DNA of 64,000 nt from Pectobacterium sp. A5351 (GCF_028335745.1 NZ_CP116477.1:4154001-4218000), one strand, 5' to 3'. Shown: positions 30,339-41,254, numbered from the stretch's first letter. Numbers and translations are program-made. The notes: generated by a model not told the origin, from the letters alone.

Positions 30339-31214
30339 ATGGCTCCCTCCATAACAATTGTTACTGCATTCTTTGATATAGGTCGAGGAAGTTGGACCCC
30401 AGAAAATGGCCACACGCCATACTTCCATAGAACAACAGATTCTTATTTTGAGTACTTTAATAATCTATCCCATCTTGACAACAAAATGATTATATTTACA
30501 TCGAATGAATTTAAAGATCGCATAAAGAAAATAAGAGGAGAAAAACCGACGGAAATAGTAATTATTGATTATAAAAACAAACTAAATAGGATGAAAAACA
30601 AAGTATCAAAAATTCAAAAATCGACAGAATTTCAAAGTAAATTAAACAAGGAACAGTCAATTAGTCCCGAATATTTCTCACCAGATTATGTTATAGTCAA
30701 TAATCTTAAAAGTTATTTTGTCACTAAATCCATTAGCATGGGGTTAATAGAAACAGACTTTGCTGCTTGGATAGATTTTGGCTATTGTAGAAACATAAAA
30801 ATATTAAATGGACTTACACAGTGGGATTATTCATTCGATAGAGAAAAAATACATCTTTTTACTATAAATAATAATTTGGAGGTAAAGTCATTAAACTCTG
30901 TTTTTGATAAAATGCTTAATAATGAGGCTTTTATTATTGGCGGAGCCATCGTAGGTACTAAAGATAAATGGAATGAATTTTCTAACCTTGTCTGGCATTG
31001 CCAAAAACTAACTTTGCAGCAAAGAATTATTGATGATGACCAAGGTATTTATATTATGTGCTACTATAAAAACAATAGACTTATAAAATTAAACTATCTT
31101 GGAAAAAATAATTGGTTTAATTTATTTAAGAAATATAACCAAAAATCTTTATTTTCTAAACTAGAAATATTTAAGAGGAAGTTATTCTCTCATTTTTTCT
31201 CTACTAGTTCATGA
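30339..31214 (+). CDS. HtrL/YibB (WlaTC) family putative glycosyltransferase
   Basis: 291 aa. The opening ITIVTAFFDIGRGSWTPENG and the later ETDFAAWIDFGYCR are characteristic of the HtrL/YibB family, which is found in LPS loci (yibB lies beside the waa operon in E. coli) and in Campylobacter lipooligosaccharide loci. The acidic motif near DFGY may act as the metal site. The enzymatic reaction is not established. The C-terminus is basic. Strongly AT-rich; it follows galE after about 106 non-coding bases. Confidence 0.8.
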   Translation: MAPSITIVTAFFDIGRGSWTPENGHTPYFHRTTDSYFEYFNNLSHLDNKMIIFTSNEFKDRIKKIRGEKPTEIVIIDYKNKLNRMKNKVSKIQKSTEFQSKLNKEQSISPEYFSPDYVIVNNLKSYFVTKSISMGLIETDFAAWIDFGYCRNIKILNGLTQWDYSFDREKIHLFTINNNLEVKSLNSVFDKMLNNEAFIIGGAIVGTKDKWNEFSNLVWHCQKLTLQQRIIDDDQGIYIMCYYKNNRLIKLNYLGKNNWFNLFKKYNQKSLFSKLEIFKRKLFSHFFSTSS

Positions 31215-31348
31215 CATTTCTTATATTTGATTATTTTTAATTATCACTATCTTTACTATAAAAAATGAATAAGTAATATAAAAATACCCGAAAGTAATAA
31301 CAACTAAAAAAATTAAAGATAGTAATATCTAATTAAATGGAGTAATTC

Positions 31349-32137
31349 GTGACTAACACTTTCCTACCTAATTGTAATAATGTTCGTATACTATCGTTGT
31401 ATTGGAACAATGTGGATCAACGTTTGGTTAATGCGCAGCGGCAAGTTTTTAATAAATTAGGCTTTCATATTGAACAACAAAATTGCCATAAGATAGATCA
31501 TGCTGTATGGATGACAGAAATTTTTGACAATGCATCTGATGATGAAATAATTATCATTGTTGATATTGATTGTATTCCTTTAAACTCAGAAGCAGTACAA
31601 AAAGCAATAACCTCCGCACGTGATGGTCGTATTTATGGTTGTGCACAATCGGCTAATCATATTGACTATCATTTTATTTACGTAGCGCCCATGTTTCTTG
31701 CTTTAACAGGAAAAACATGGAGGGGTGTAGGACGCCCATCATTAATTGCGGATACCGAGTTTGATGTTGCTGGCAGACTAACATTAGCAGGAAAAAATGC
31801 CAAATACCCGATAGATTTTGTTTACCCAACAATATCTGCTGTACCTAAATGGTTATTAGGTGACAGTCATGTGTATGGGTTATTTACGATATATAATAAC
31901 GATTACTTACATCTATTCGAGTCAAGAAATAAATTTCTTATCGAATGTTTTATCGATTTATCTGATGAAATAATTCGAGATGGCGATAATATAGATTATC
32001 GAAAGTATGTAATAAAAGCATCAATAGAAAGTCACAATATATATTTAAAAAATCACCTAGATAAGAAAAGCATTTTAGGAAAGATAAAAAGAGAGTGGGT
32101 CCGTTTCAAAAAACGCAGGCTAGTTAAAAATCATTAA
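31349..32137 (+). CDS. Unrecognised glycosyltransferase-like protein in the LPS locus
   Basis: 262 aa, starting at GTG 31349 with GGAG eight bases upstream. I do not recognise the family. A DXD-type motif is visible in IIIVDIDCIPLN (about residues 68-79), following an N-terminal nucleotide-binding-like strand (VRILSLYWNNVDQRL), as in GT-A enzymes. The middle has YGCAQSANHIDYHFIYVAPMFLAL, and the C-terminus is very basic (KRKKR-like). Position among LPS transferases and the DXD motif suggest a transferase; the substrate is unknown. Confidence 0.6.
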   Translation: MTNTFLPNCNNVRILSLYWNNVDQRLVNAQRQVFNKLGFHIEQQNCHKIDHAVWMTEIFDNASDDEIIIIVDIDCIPLNSEAVQKAITSARDGRIYGCAQSANHIDYHFIYVAPMFLALTGKTWRGVGRPSLIADTEFDVAGRLTLAGKNAKYPIDFVYPTISAVPKWLLGDSHVYGLFTIYNNDYLHLFESRNKFLIECFIDLSDEIIRDGDNIDYRKYVIKASIESHNIYLKNHLDKKSILGKIKREWVRFKKRRLVKNH

Positions 32138-32197
32138 AGATAAAGAATTATAGCCTCTCTAAAATATAAAGTTAAAAAATTTAAATTTGGTAACATC

Positions 32198-33172
32198 ATG
32201 AAAATAATATTTCACGAAAATCAATTGTGCTATAGAGGAACAACCAATGCAATGTTCCATTATGCATTAGAAAATCAACGAGTCCTAGGAAATGAGTCTA
32301 TAATTATATATGAAAAAGATAATCCAAATAATTTCCCCCAAGCAGTTGAATTATTCAAAAAAAACTTTTCAGTATATAGTTACTCTCACCTTTCTGAAAT
32401 AAAAAAAATAATAAAAGAGACGCAATCAGATGTTTTATATGTAATAAACTCAGGTAAAAAATCTGATGTAATTAGTGATGATATTAAAACTGTCGTTCAT
32501 GCTGTTTTTAAAAATCATGAGCCGCATGGTGATGTATATGCTTATGTCTCAAAATGGCTTTCAGATGAAATGACGTCAGGTAAGGCCCCCTATGTACCTC
32601 ATATGATATCCTTACCTGATAACGAATCAGATCTGAGAGCCACCTTAGGAATTCCTAAGGACGCAATTGTTTTCGGTAGACATGGCGGCGCAGACACATT
32701 CGATATAAAATTTGCTAAAAACATTATTAAGAAAATATCAAGAAAGAGGAAGGATATATTTTTCTTATTTCTCGGAACAGATCCGTTCGTTAAAAATAAT
32801 TTCTTCTATAAATATGATAATATTATTTTCCTTAATGGAACATCAGACCCGAAATATATATCAAAATTTATAAATACATGCGACGCTTATCTTCACGCTA
32901 GAACTAGCGGAGAAACATTCGGTATAGCTATTGGTGAGTTCTCGATAAAAAACAAACCGATTATAACATGGGGGTTATCTGATGAACGTTGTCATCTTGA
33001 TATACTAGGAGATAGGGCAATAATATATAATAACGCTGATGACCTTCACCGTATAATCAGTGAATTTGATAGAGAGTATATGAAAAAGCAAGATTGGGAT
33101 TGTTATACTAAAGAATTTAACAAATTTTCAGTCATGGAAAAATTTGATAATACTTTCCTAAAAAACAATTGA
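32198..33172 (+). CDS. Putative GT4-like glycosyltransferase
   Basis: 324 aa. The N-terminal half (about 1-140) has alternating strands beginning MKIIFHENQLCYRGTTNAMF. The C-terminal half resembles a GT-B nucleotide-sugar domain: VFGRHGGADTFDIKFAKNII and an EX7E motif in SGETFGIAIGEFS, the retaining-enzyme signature. The first domain is shorter than in typical GT4 enzymes. It is the last plus-strand gene before a gene on the opposite strand. Sugar specificity unknown. Confidence 0.7.
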   Translation: MKIIFHENQLCYRGTTNAMFHYALENQRVLGNESIIIYEKDNPNNFPQAVELFKKNFSVYSYSHLSEIKKIIKETQSDVLYVINSGKKSDVISDDIKTVVHAVFKNHEPHGDVYAYVSKWLSDEMTSGKAPYVPHMISLPDNESDLRATLGIPKDAIVFGRHGGADTFDIKFAKNIIKKISRKRKDIFFLFLGTDPFVKNNFFYKYDNIIFLNGTSDPKYISKFINTCDAYLHARTSGETFGIAIGEFSIKNKPIITWGLSDERCHLDILGDRAIIYNNADDLHRIISEFDREYMKKQDWDCYTKEFNKFSVMEKFDNTFLKNN

Positions 33173-33295
33173 ATATAAAAATGGGTATACATAAAGTAAA
33201 CTGTAAATAGTTTAACTAACAATATTATGAAATACATCCACTACTCTAAAAACGTTTTTATTCATGCATTTTGAATAGTGGTTTTTATATAGTCA

Positions 33296-34045
33296 TTAAG
33301 CCTTTTCTTTTTTAAGAAAAACCCTTCTGATATATTTATGATAATATTTTATCACATAATAGAAAGATTGCTTTTTTATTACTCCCATTTGATATTTTTC
33401 TTTTTCATTTAACAACAATAATCTTTCAGCCTCTATGGAAGACAGCGATTTATCAACATCATATGCCTTGACTAATTCTTTATTCAACGCATAAACTTTT
33501 AATAAAGATACTTGATAAAACCATAGCCACGCATCAGCCACTAATATTACAGGATTATTTATTCGTATAAGTTTTTTAGCAGCCTTACTTGAAATAATAT
33601 ATCCATGAGTACATGATGCATTATAAACCTCATAAAAAAAATACTCTTGGGTGATACTTATTTTTCTATTAGTAAATCTTAATCCTGAAGGGTATAGTAA
33701 AAAAACATCACCTTGTCTCTTATCTTTAATATTTAAAAATTGTCTTAAAAACACATTAATATCTTGGGGGATTTCGACATCATCTTCTAAGATGAGAGCA
33801 TAATCGATGTTATCATCTACTATTTTTTTATATATTTTCTGATGACTCAGTGCACAACCTATTTCGCCTTTAGAAAGATAATTAATACTAACAGGGTTAA
33901 CTTTTGCACTCAATTCACTATCATTTAGCTCTCTTCCATCAACTGCACTAATTATTTCATAATCAAGTTTAGCTTTTCTGCATTCATCCTGTATCTGATC
34001 TTTTTTATTTTTATCTCTTTCCAAGTTTACTACGAATGTCTTCAT
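33296..34045 (-). CDS. LPS glycosyltransferase, GT25 family
   Basis: 249 aa. The family start MKTFVVNLERDKNKKDQI, the segment KGEIGCALSHQKIYKKI, and the metal site ALILEDDVEIP are those of GT25 galactosyl/glucosyltransferases (LOS biosynthesis type). It is the only gene on the minus strand in the block, set between plus-strand transferases, so it must have its own promoter and would not be in the ops/RfaH transcript. GGTAATTACC precedes the ATG without a clear ribosome binding site. AT-rich as its neighbours. Confidence 0.85.
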   Translation of the reverse strand: MKTFVVNLERDKNKKDQIQDECRKAKLDYEIISAVDGRELNDSELSAKVNPVSINYLSKGEIGCALSHQKIYKKIVDDNIDYALILEDDVEIPQDINVFLRQFLNIKDKRQGDVFLLYPSGLRFTNRKISITQEYFFYEVYNASCTHGYIISSKAAKKLIRINNPVILVADAWLWFYQVSLLKVYALNKELVKAYDVDKSLSSIEAERLLLLNEKEKYQMGVIKKQSFYYVIKYYHKYIRRVFLKKEKA

Positions 34046-34131
34046 GGTAATTACCTTATGATAATATTAATTGATTAGCGTATATCAATAACAATGAAAA
34101 AATCAAGAGTAACTTACATCATAGGTGTAGT

Positions 34132-34896
34132 ATGAATAAAAAATTATCCATAATAATAATCACAAAAAATGAATCCGAACTAATAGAAGAGTGCCTGCAA
34201 TCTGTTGGCTGGGCAGATGAAATCATTTTAGTCGATTCTGGCAGTACAGATAACACTGTAGAGATCGCACATCGATATGGCGCAAAAGTCTATCAACACG
34301 ATGACTGGCCGGGGTATGGTAAACAAAGGCAGCGTGCACAGGGTTATGCCAGCGGAGACTATATATTCTTTATTGATGCTGACGAAAGAATTACTCCCGA
34401 ACTGCATCAATCAATTGAACGCGTGTTATCCAAACCCAACCTAGATGATAAAATCATTTACTCTTGCGCTCGGCGAAATCTCTTTCTTGGCCGCTTTATG
34501 AAGCATAGCGGTTGGTATCCCGATAAAGTCATTCGACTCTATGCCAACCAGCGCTATAAATATAATGACAACCGCGTGCATGAATCATTGAATTGTGGCG
34601 ACGCACCTATCCAGCACCTATCTGGAGACCTTAAACATTTGACCTGTCGTGATTTTTCAGCATTTCAGGAAAAACAGTTACGCTACGCTTCAGTATGGGC
34701 AAAAGAGCGTTATGAAAAAGGTAAATCGTGTAACTATACCTCTATTTTCACTCATACTATTTTTTCATTTTTAAAAACCTGGATATTAAAATGTGGTTTT
34801 TTAGATGGAAAACAAGGATTACTGCTCGCATTTGTTAACGCTCAATATACATTTAATAAGTATACTTATTTATGGTCACTGAATAATAAAAAATAA
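34132..34896 (+). CDS. waaE: LPS core beta-1,4-glucosyltransferase WaaE (KdtX)
   Basis: 254 aa, GT2 family. The N-terminus [20 protein letters not shown], the UDP-binding [13 protein letters not shown] and the metal site FFIDADERI are visible, then [13 protein letters not shown] segment ([12 protein letters not shown]) characteristic of WaaE. In Klebsiella and Serratia WaaE adds glucose to heptose I and the gene lies next to waaA and coaD, as here with one gene between. Internal base composition is intermediate between the AT-rich block and the core genes. Confidence 0.9.
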   Translation: MNKKLSIIIITKNESELIEECLQSVGWADEIILVDSGSTDNTVEIAHRYGAKVYQHDDWPGYGKQRQRAQGYASGDYIFFIDADERITPELHQSIERVLSKPNLDDKIIYSCARRNLFLGRFMKHSGWYPDKVIRLYANQRYKYNDNRVHESLNCGDAPIQHLSGDLKHLTCRDFSAFQEKQLRYASVWAKERYEKGKSCNYTSIFTHTIFSFLKTWILKCGFLDGKQGLLLAFVNAQYTFNKYTYLWSLNNKK

Positions 34897-34958
34897 AAAT
34901 TATCATAAATATTATTTTTTCGAATAAGTTTTAATTTTACACCAAGGACGATACAGCA

Positions 34959-35819
34959 ATGAAAATACCTAAGAAGATTCATCAAATATACACAAAAGGC
35001 ATAAATAAACTGCCTGAAGAAATTTTAGTATCTATAGAACAATTAAAAGAGATGAATCCAACGTGGGAATACTTTTTTTATGATGAAAAAAGAATAATTG
35101 AATATATAGACAAGCATTATGGAAAAGAGATGCTGAATCTCTATTTAAGCATCGAACCAAAGTATGGTGCAGCTAGGGCTGATTTATTTCGCTATTTATT
35201 GATTTATATCGAAGGCGGTGTTTACCTCGATATTAAAAGCTCGTGTTTGAACCCACTTAATGATGCCATTGCAGAAGATTGTGAGATATTGCTATGCAGT
35301 TGGGACAATAAAGCGTGTGGTTGTGATAAAAACATGGGGATACACAAAGAGTTGGGTTTCTTAAAATGTGGGGAATATCAACAATGGAACATAACCTCAG
35401 TACCCAGGTCTCCTTATATCAAATCTGTAATAGACGAAGTTATTCATAGATTAAAAATTTACAAACCTTGGATTTATGGTGTAGGAATGAAAGGCGTATT
35501 AAATACTACAGGCCCAATTCCATTTTCCATTGGCATTGAAAAAATCAAGAAAACCGATTTTTTCCATCATGAAGAAAACCATCGGAACATCGGATTTAAA
35601 TACCGTAATGTTACCAACGAGATAATAAATAAATTTAATAGAAACCATTACAGCAAATTAAAAGACTCCATTGTTATTCTGGAAGGAAAAGATAAATTAT
35701 ATTATCGATTATGGTTATTTTTTATTTATCCACTGCAACGACTAAAGAAAAATATTATTAATGAAAGCAAAGGTGTTATAAGAAAAATGAAACGTATCTT
35801 ACGCAAAAACTCAAAATAG
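34959..35819 (+). CDS. GT32-family glycosyltransferase
   Basis: 286 aa. The opening IPKKIHQIYTKGINKLPEE and the segment AARADLFRYLLIYIEGGVYLDI are diagnostic of the GT32 (DXD sugar-binding, OCH1-like) family; DIKSS stands where the DXD motif is expected. The C-terminal tail is strongly basic (KNIINESKGVIRKMKRILRK), probably membrane-associating. Expected to be a LPS outer-core or O-unit transferase; sugar unknown. It ends the AT-rich block; the next gene, waaA, has ordinary composition and a 226-base upstream region with its own promoter. Confidence 0.85.
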   Translation: MKIPKKIHQIYTKGINKLPEEILVSIEQLKEMNPTWEYFFYDEKRIIEYIDKHYGKEMLNLYLSIEPKYGAARADLFRYLLIYIEGGVYLDIKSSCLNPLNDAIAEDCEILLCSWDNKACGCDKNMGIHKELGFLKCGEYQQWNITSVPRSPYIKSVIDEVIHRLKIYKPWIYGVGMKGVLNTTGPIPFSIGIEKIKKTDFFHHEENHRNIGFKYRNVTNEIINKFNRNHYSKLKDSIVILEGKDKLYYRLWLFFIYPLQRLKKNIINESKGVIRKMKRILRKNSK

Positions 35820-36045
35820 ATACAAACGTCTCATAAGTAAGGTGAGTGTGGATTATAGTTGGCTCTTCTGTCTTGTTCGGTTGTCCGTTTCCCGTATTAG
35901 ATTCAATGCCTGCGAAAATTGCGTGCATCTGCCAGCGATTTTTAGGAAAATCGGCTGAGGAATAAACAACACCCGTTTTACAAATAGCCTTATCCTCACG
36001 AACCCGATAAAATCACCCCAGCGATAACCGATAACAGTAAACCTT

Positions 36046-37323
36046 ATGCTACAAACTCTCTACACCATTATCCTGTATCTCATCCAACCGTTGATTTGGC
36101 TTCGCCTGTGGCTTCGTGGCCGCAAAGCACCCGCCTATCGTCGGCGCTGGGGTGAACGTTACGGCTTTTGTGCAGAGAAGGTTAAACCAGACGGTATCAT
36201 GCTGCATTCGGTGTCGGTGGGTGAAACGCTGGCTGCCATTCCCTTAGTAAGGGCTCTGCGCCATCGTTACCCCAATCTGCCGATCACAGTAACCACCATG
36301 ACACCAACTGGCTCTGAGCGCGTACGCTCCGCTTTTGGTGATACGGTCTATCACGTTTACCTGCCTTATGATTTGCCCAGTGCTCTGAAACGCTTTTTTG
36401 ACCAGGTTCGTCCGAAAATCGTCATCATTATGGAAACAGAGCTATGGCCAAACCTAATTGCAGAGCTGCATAAACGTGACATTCCGCTGGTTATTGCAAA
36501 CGCAAGGCTGTCAGAGCGATCTGCGGCGGGTTATAAGAAAATAGGGAAGCTAATGCGCCATATCTTGCAGCGCATCACCCTCGTTGCCGCACAGAATCAG
36601 GAAGACGGGAATCGATTTATCGATCTTGGCCTGAAGCGCTCAAGCCTGAAAGTAACTGGCAGTCTTAAATTTGATATTTCCGTGACACCGGAACTGGCGG
36701 CACGAGCGGTGACATTACGCCGACAATGGGCACCACGCCGCCCGGTATGGATCGCCACCAGTACACACGAAGGCGAAGAAGCGATCGTTCTGGCCGCTCA
36801 CAGGCAGTTGCTTAGTACCTACCCTGATTTATTACTGATTCTTGTGCCTCGCCATCCGGAACGTTTCGCCACCACTCAATCATTGGCGGAAAATCTGGGA
36901 TTCACCTACACGCTGCGCAGCAGTGGTGAACAGCCTTCAGCCAGCACTCAGGTCGTGATTGGGGACACCATGGGTGAGCTGATGCTGTTGTACGGCATCG
37001 CCGATCTGGCTTTTGTCGGTGGAAGTTTGGTTGAACGAGGCGGGCATAATCCACTAGAAGCCGCAGCCCATGCTATTCCGGTATTGATGGGGCCACACAC
37101 GTTCAATTTCAAAGACATCTGTAACAAGCTAGATCAGGCCGACGGATTGATTACCGTGACCGATGCAGACTCGCTTGGAAAAGAAGTAGGGAAACTGCTC
37201 GCTGACGAAGACTATCGTCTCTACTATGGTCGACATGCCGTGGAAGTGTTACACCAAAACCAGGGCGCACTACAGATGCTGCTTACGCTCCTGGAACCTT
37301 ATTTGCCCCAGCGGACGCAGTAA
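36046..37323 (+). CDS. waaA: 3-deoxy-D-manno-octulosonic acid (Kdo) transferase
   Basis: Adds Kdo residues to lipid IVA at the inner face of the inner membrane; GT30 family, 425 aa as usual. An N-terminal membrane anchor (about 3-21) is followed by RRWGERYGF and SVSVGETLAAIPLVRALR with the catalytic glutamate, then TTMTPTGSERV and the C-terminal FVGGSLVERGGHNPLEAAA. Thirty-six bases separate it from coaD, as in other enterobacteria. Confidence 0.97.
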   Translation: MLQTLYTIILYLIQPLIWLRLWLRGRKAPAYRRRWGERYGFCAEKVKPDGIMLHSVSVGETLAAIPLVRALRHRYPNLPITVTTMTPTGSERVRSAFGDTVYHVYLPYDLPSALKRFFDQVRPKIVIIMETELWPNLIAELHKRDIPLVIANARLSERSAAGYKKIGKLMRHILQRITLVAAQNQEDGNRFIDLGLKRSSLKVTGSLKFDISVTPELAARAVTLRRQWAPRRPVWIATSTHEGEEAIVLAAHRQLLSTYPDLLLILVPRHPERFATTQSLAENLGFTYTLRSSGEQPSASTQVVIGDTMGELMLLYGIADLAFVGGSLVERGGHNPLEAAAHAIPVLMGPHTFNFKDICNKLDQADGLITVTDADSLGKEVGKLLADEDYRLYYGRHAVEVLHQNQGALQMLLTLLEPYLPQRTQ

Positions 37324-37347
37324 AATCGCTACTGAGACAGTGAATGA

Positions 37348-37848
<501 letters not shown>

Positions 37849-37853
37849 AGGCA

Positions 37854-38843
37854 TCATTTTTTCGTTGAATAGAGGTAAACCGTAAAATTGAAACGTACGG
37901 CATACCAAAAATCATTCAATGAGCCCATCCCCTTAAATAAATTCCAACCAATCCCCGTAGCAAGAAATTTTTGGGCTAATGGTTTCCGGATATCAGGCGA
38001 TGATATTTTTTTACGCAACATACCAAAAAAATGGCGACTCTCTCGGTTAGCATGACGAATTAACGCTTTATTTAAAGTAGCGTTATCTTTGTTCTGAACC
38101 GCGAGAGAAATCAGCCCCTGCATGATATCAATATAGCTGTTTGCTCTACGTGTTATTTTCTCAATGGATGATGATTTTGTGATCGAATTCGTATTGCCAA
38201 CGCGATAGCCATAACCCATTTTTTCACAGAAACCGACTCGCTTGGCTACCAACGCTAAATTCGCCGTCCATAGAATGTCTTCATGCATCATGCCTGGAAT
38301 AAATTTTAACTTATTCAGTAAAATGATATCGCGGCGTATTAGCTGCAACCAAGCAAAGTGGCACCATTCGTTATTTTTTACACTACGAATGATCCACTCG
38401 TCTCCGCTGGTTACCTCACCCCATGGTTGTTTGGTCTGAAGAGGCTCTTTTATTTCTCGCTCAGGGCTTTCGCTAAACTTAAAACCGTTACCTATCAATA
38501 AATCAAGACGCTGTTCCTTCGCTTTTTCGAACCACGTCGATAGCGTGTCTTTTTCCAACCAATCATCGCCATCAACAAATGCGATCCATTCACCATTCGC
38601 GTGCTGAATCCCCGTATTTCTCGCTTCAGATAATCCTCTATTTTCCTGACTTATAATAATCAGATTTGTAGTCGACTTGCCTATCTCATTCAATTTCACA
38701 AGGCTGTCATCCGTGGAACCATCATTGACCGCAATAATTTCAAAAGAGACATTATCCTGGGCAAGCAACGACGAAAAAAGAGGCTCGATAAACTCTTCGC
38801 AGTTATAGATAGGAACAATGACGCTAATATCCACACGACTCAT
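37854..38843 (-). CDS. GT2-family glycosyltransferase
   Basis: 329 aa. GT-A fold with VDISVIVPIYNCEEFIEPLF at the N-terminus, VNDGSTDDSL for nucleotide binding, and WIAFVDGDDWLEKDT with the metal-binding DGDD. The C-terminal half (after about 210) is helical and unassigned. It lies between coaD and mutM, which are neighbours in E. coli, and faces coaD tail to tail, so it looks like an addition to the LPS locus with its own promoter upstream of 38843. Role in LPS core assembly is inferred from position. Confidence 0.87.
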   Translation of the reverse strand: MSRVDISVIVPIYNCEEFIEPLFSSLLAQDNVSFEIIAVNDGSTDDSLVKLNEIGKSTTNLIIISQENRGLSEARNTGIQHANGEWIAFVDGDDWLEKDTLSTWFEKAKEQRLDLLIGNGFKFSESPEREIKEPLQTKQPWGEVTSGDEWIIRSVKNNEWCHFAWLQLIRRDIILLNKLKFIPGMMHEDILWTANLALVAKRVGFCEKMGYGYRVGNTNSITKSSSIEKITRRANSYIDIMQGLISLAVQNKDNATLNKALIRHANRESRHFFGMLRKKISSPDIRKPLAQKFLATGIGWNLFKGMGSLNDFWYAVRFNFTVYLYSTKK

Positions 38844-38894
38844 AATGCCCTCTGAGATTTTTTATATTTAGGCTGTAAAAACTGAAAAATAGTA

Positions 38895-39704
38895 TTACTT
38901 CTGGCAGCGGCGACAGAAAAATGTACTGCGTTGCCCGTGTTTCGCGGTTTCGATCGGCGTCCCACATGTCCGGCAAGGTTCACCATTGCGGCCATAGACT
39001 CGCAGTTCCTGAGCGAAATAGCCGGGCTTACCGTCTGACTGCAAAAAGTCGCGCAGCGTCGTTCCACCTTGCTCAATCGAAAGCTGTAGCACCTGTTTAA
39101 TCACGTTCACTAATACGGCTGCATCGTTTTCATTTAACGATCCGGCGGCTCTGTCAGGGTGGATACCCGCAGCAAACAGCGATTCGCTCGCATAGATATT
39201 GCCTACGCCAACCACCACTTTGTTATCCATAATCCACTGTTTGATTGCCGCTTTTTTACCGCGCGAGGACTGATAGAGATAGTCCGCAGAGAATTCCGCC
39301 TCTAACGGCTCCGGCCCCAGATGCGCCAATACCGAGCAGGTTTCTGGATTATCCGTCCACAGCCAGGCGCCAAAGCGCCGGGGATCGGTGTAACGCAGCA
39401 CTTTGCCACTGTCCATCACCAAATCAACATGATCGTGTTTCTCCGGCTCGCTATATTCCGGCAGTACCCGCAGGCTGCCCGACATGCCGAGATGCACAAT
39501 AATCCAGCCGCGAGTCAGTTCAATCAGCAGGTATTTTGCCCGCCGACGCACGCTGAGCACCGGCTCATCGCTCAGCGAGAGGATCTCAGCCGATACCGGC
39601 CAGCGCAGGCGCGTATTCCTGACCTCAGCATACAGAATGGTATGATCGACAAGATAGGGTGAAATCCCCCGACGACTGGTTTCAACCTCAGGTAATTCAG
39701 GCAT
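38895..39704 (-). CDS. mutM: Formamidopyrimidine-DNA glycosylase
   Basis: Removes 8-oxoguanine and formamidopyrimidines from DNA and cleaves the strand; 269 aa. The mature N-terminus [13 protein letters not shown] supplies the catalytic proline and glutamate; the conserved lysine is in [11 protein letters not shown], and the C-terminal zinc finger has CRTCGTPIE and [24 protein letters not shown] precedes the ATG with a good AGGAG site. It follows rpmG at 230 bases in the E. coli order rpmB-rpmG-mutM. Confidence 0.97.
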   Translation of the reverse strand: MPELPEVETSRRGISPYLVDHTILYAEVRNTRLRWPVSAEILSLSDEPVLSVRRRAKYLLIELTRGWIIVHLGMSGSLRVLPEYSEPEKHDHVDLVMDSGKVLRYTDPRRFGAWLWTDNPETCSVLAHLGPEPLEAEFSADYLYQSSRGKKAAIKQWIMDNKVVVGVGNIYASESLFAAGIHPDRAAGSLNENDAAVLVNVIKQVLQLSIEQGGTTLRDFLQSDGKPGYFAQELRVYGRNGEPCRTCGTPIETAKHGQRSTFFCRRCQK

Positions 39705-39889
39705 GTACGTCTCCTGATAAAGGTGGCTAGATTAGCATAAACAACATTTTCATAAACGACAGGATACCCTCTGTGACAGGCAGCAAGACAGAGGACACAA
39801 CGGAAACAGCGTAACGCCTGACGTATTTTACCCGCAGTATTTACCACAAAACAGTTAAACCAAATCGACACGCTGGCTGGCAAATGGCG

Positions 39890-39920
39890 AAAAAAAACCC
39901 GACCAAGGCCGGGTTTTATC
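39890..39920 (-). terminator. Terminator after rpmG
   Basis: AAAACCCG at 39894-39901 pairs with CGGGTTTT at 39910-39917; the plus-strand A run before it gives a T run on the minus strand, just after the rpmG stop. Confidence 0.85.
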
Positions 39921-39932
39921 AAGAAGCAGAAA

Positions 39933-40103
<171 letters not shown>

Positions 40104-40111
40104 TCAGTTCC

Positions 40112-40369
<258 letters not shown>

Positions 40370-40414
40370 TCAGCTCGAGCTTCGTATAGGGTTTGGCCGC
40401 CTCGTCAGGCTTTA

Positions 40415-40479
40415 GAGCCCATCTCAGCAACTTCACTGAAAAGACTCTGTCATCAGGATAAACCTGCTGAGATAGGCTC
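40415..40479. repeat. Long imperfect inverted repeat upstream of rpmB
   Basis: GAGCCCATCTCAGCA at 40415-40429 pairs at 14 of 15 positions with TGCTGAGATAGGCTC at 40465-40479, leaving a 35-base loop. It lies 65 to 130 bases upstream of rpmB, between rpmB and radC. It may belong to the rpmB leader or be the terminator of radC. Confidence 0.5.
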
Positions 40480-40585
40480 TTAACGCCACACCCAAGATTC
40501 TCAAAGGTGGCGTAGTATACGCTCTGAAGCGTAAGTGCTCAAGTCCCGAACAGCTAAAGATCCCACTGGATCGCGGAAATATCTG

Positions 40586-41254
40586 TTAAATCCAGCCGCG
40601 TTCGGCAAAAGAAACGTATTCGCCATGCCCAATAACCAAATGATCGAGCACGCGGATCTCCATTAACTGACAGGCTTTAACAATCTGTTCGGTTATCGCA
40701 CGATCCGCCTGACTCGGCTCCGCTTTTCCCGACGGGTGATTATGCGCCAAAATCAACGCCGCGGCATTTGCCTTTAGCGCTTCACGCACAATTTCACGCG
40801 GGTGTACTTCCACGCTGTTAATCGTACCAACAAACATCTCCTGATGGCGAATAACGTGATGCTGATTGTCTAAAAACAGGACTAAAAAGACCTCACGCTC
40901 GCGCCGAGACAAGAGCAACTGCAAATACTGGCCTGTCGCCTGAGGGTTCAGCATCGCATCCTCTTTCGCCAGACGAGAAAAAAACAACCTACGCGACAGC
41001 TCTGCAATCGCCTTGATTTGCGTATATTTCGATATTCCTACGCCTTTGGCGGTATGAAATGCGGATTGATCGGCTGTCATCAGCTGATATAACGACCCGA
41101 ATTGCGCCAACAACGCTTCCGCCAGCTGCATCACATGCACGCCTGGCAACCCTGTGCGTAAAAAAATCGCCAACAGTTCCGCATCCGTCAGCGATTCAGC
41201 CCCTAAACGCACCAGTTTTTCACGCGGTGCCAATCCCTTTTCCCAACCCATCAC
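40586..41254 (-). CDS. radC: RadC family JAB/MPN-domain protein
   Basis: 222 aa. An N-terminal helix-hairpin-helix-like part ([31 protein letters not shown]) precedes a JAB1/MPN metalloprotease-like domain with the metal motif [14 protein letters not shown]. The end [10 protein letters not shown] is invariant in the family. Earlier suspected of a DNA repair role; biochemical function not established. It is divergent from coaBC, as in E. coli. Start could be 41254 or the next ATG. Confidence 0.95.
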   Translation of the reverse strand: MMGWEKGLAPREKLVRLGAESLTDAELLAIFLRTGLPGVHVMQLAEALLAQFGSLYQLMTADQSAFHTAKGVGISKYTQIKAIAELSRRLFFSRLAKEDAMLNPQATGQYLQLLLSRREREVFLVLFLDNQHHVIRHQEMFVGTINSVEVHPREIVREALKANAAALILAHNHPSGKAEPSQADRAITEQIVKACQLMEIRVLDHLVIGHGEYVSFAERGWI

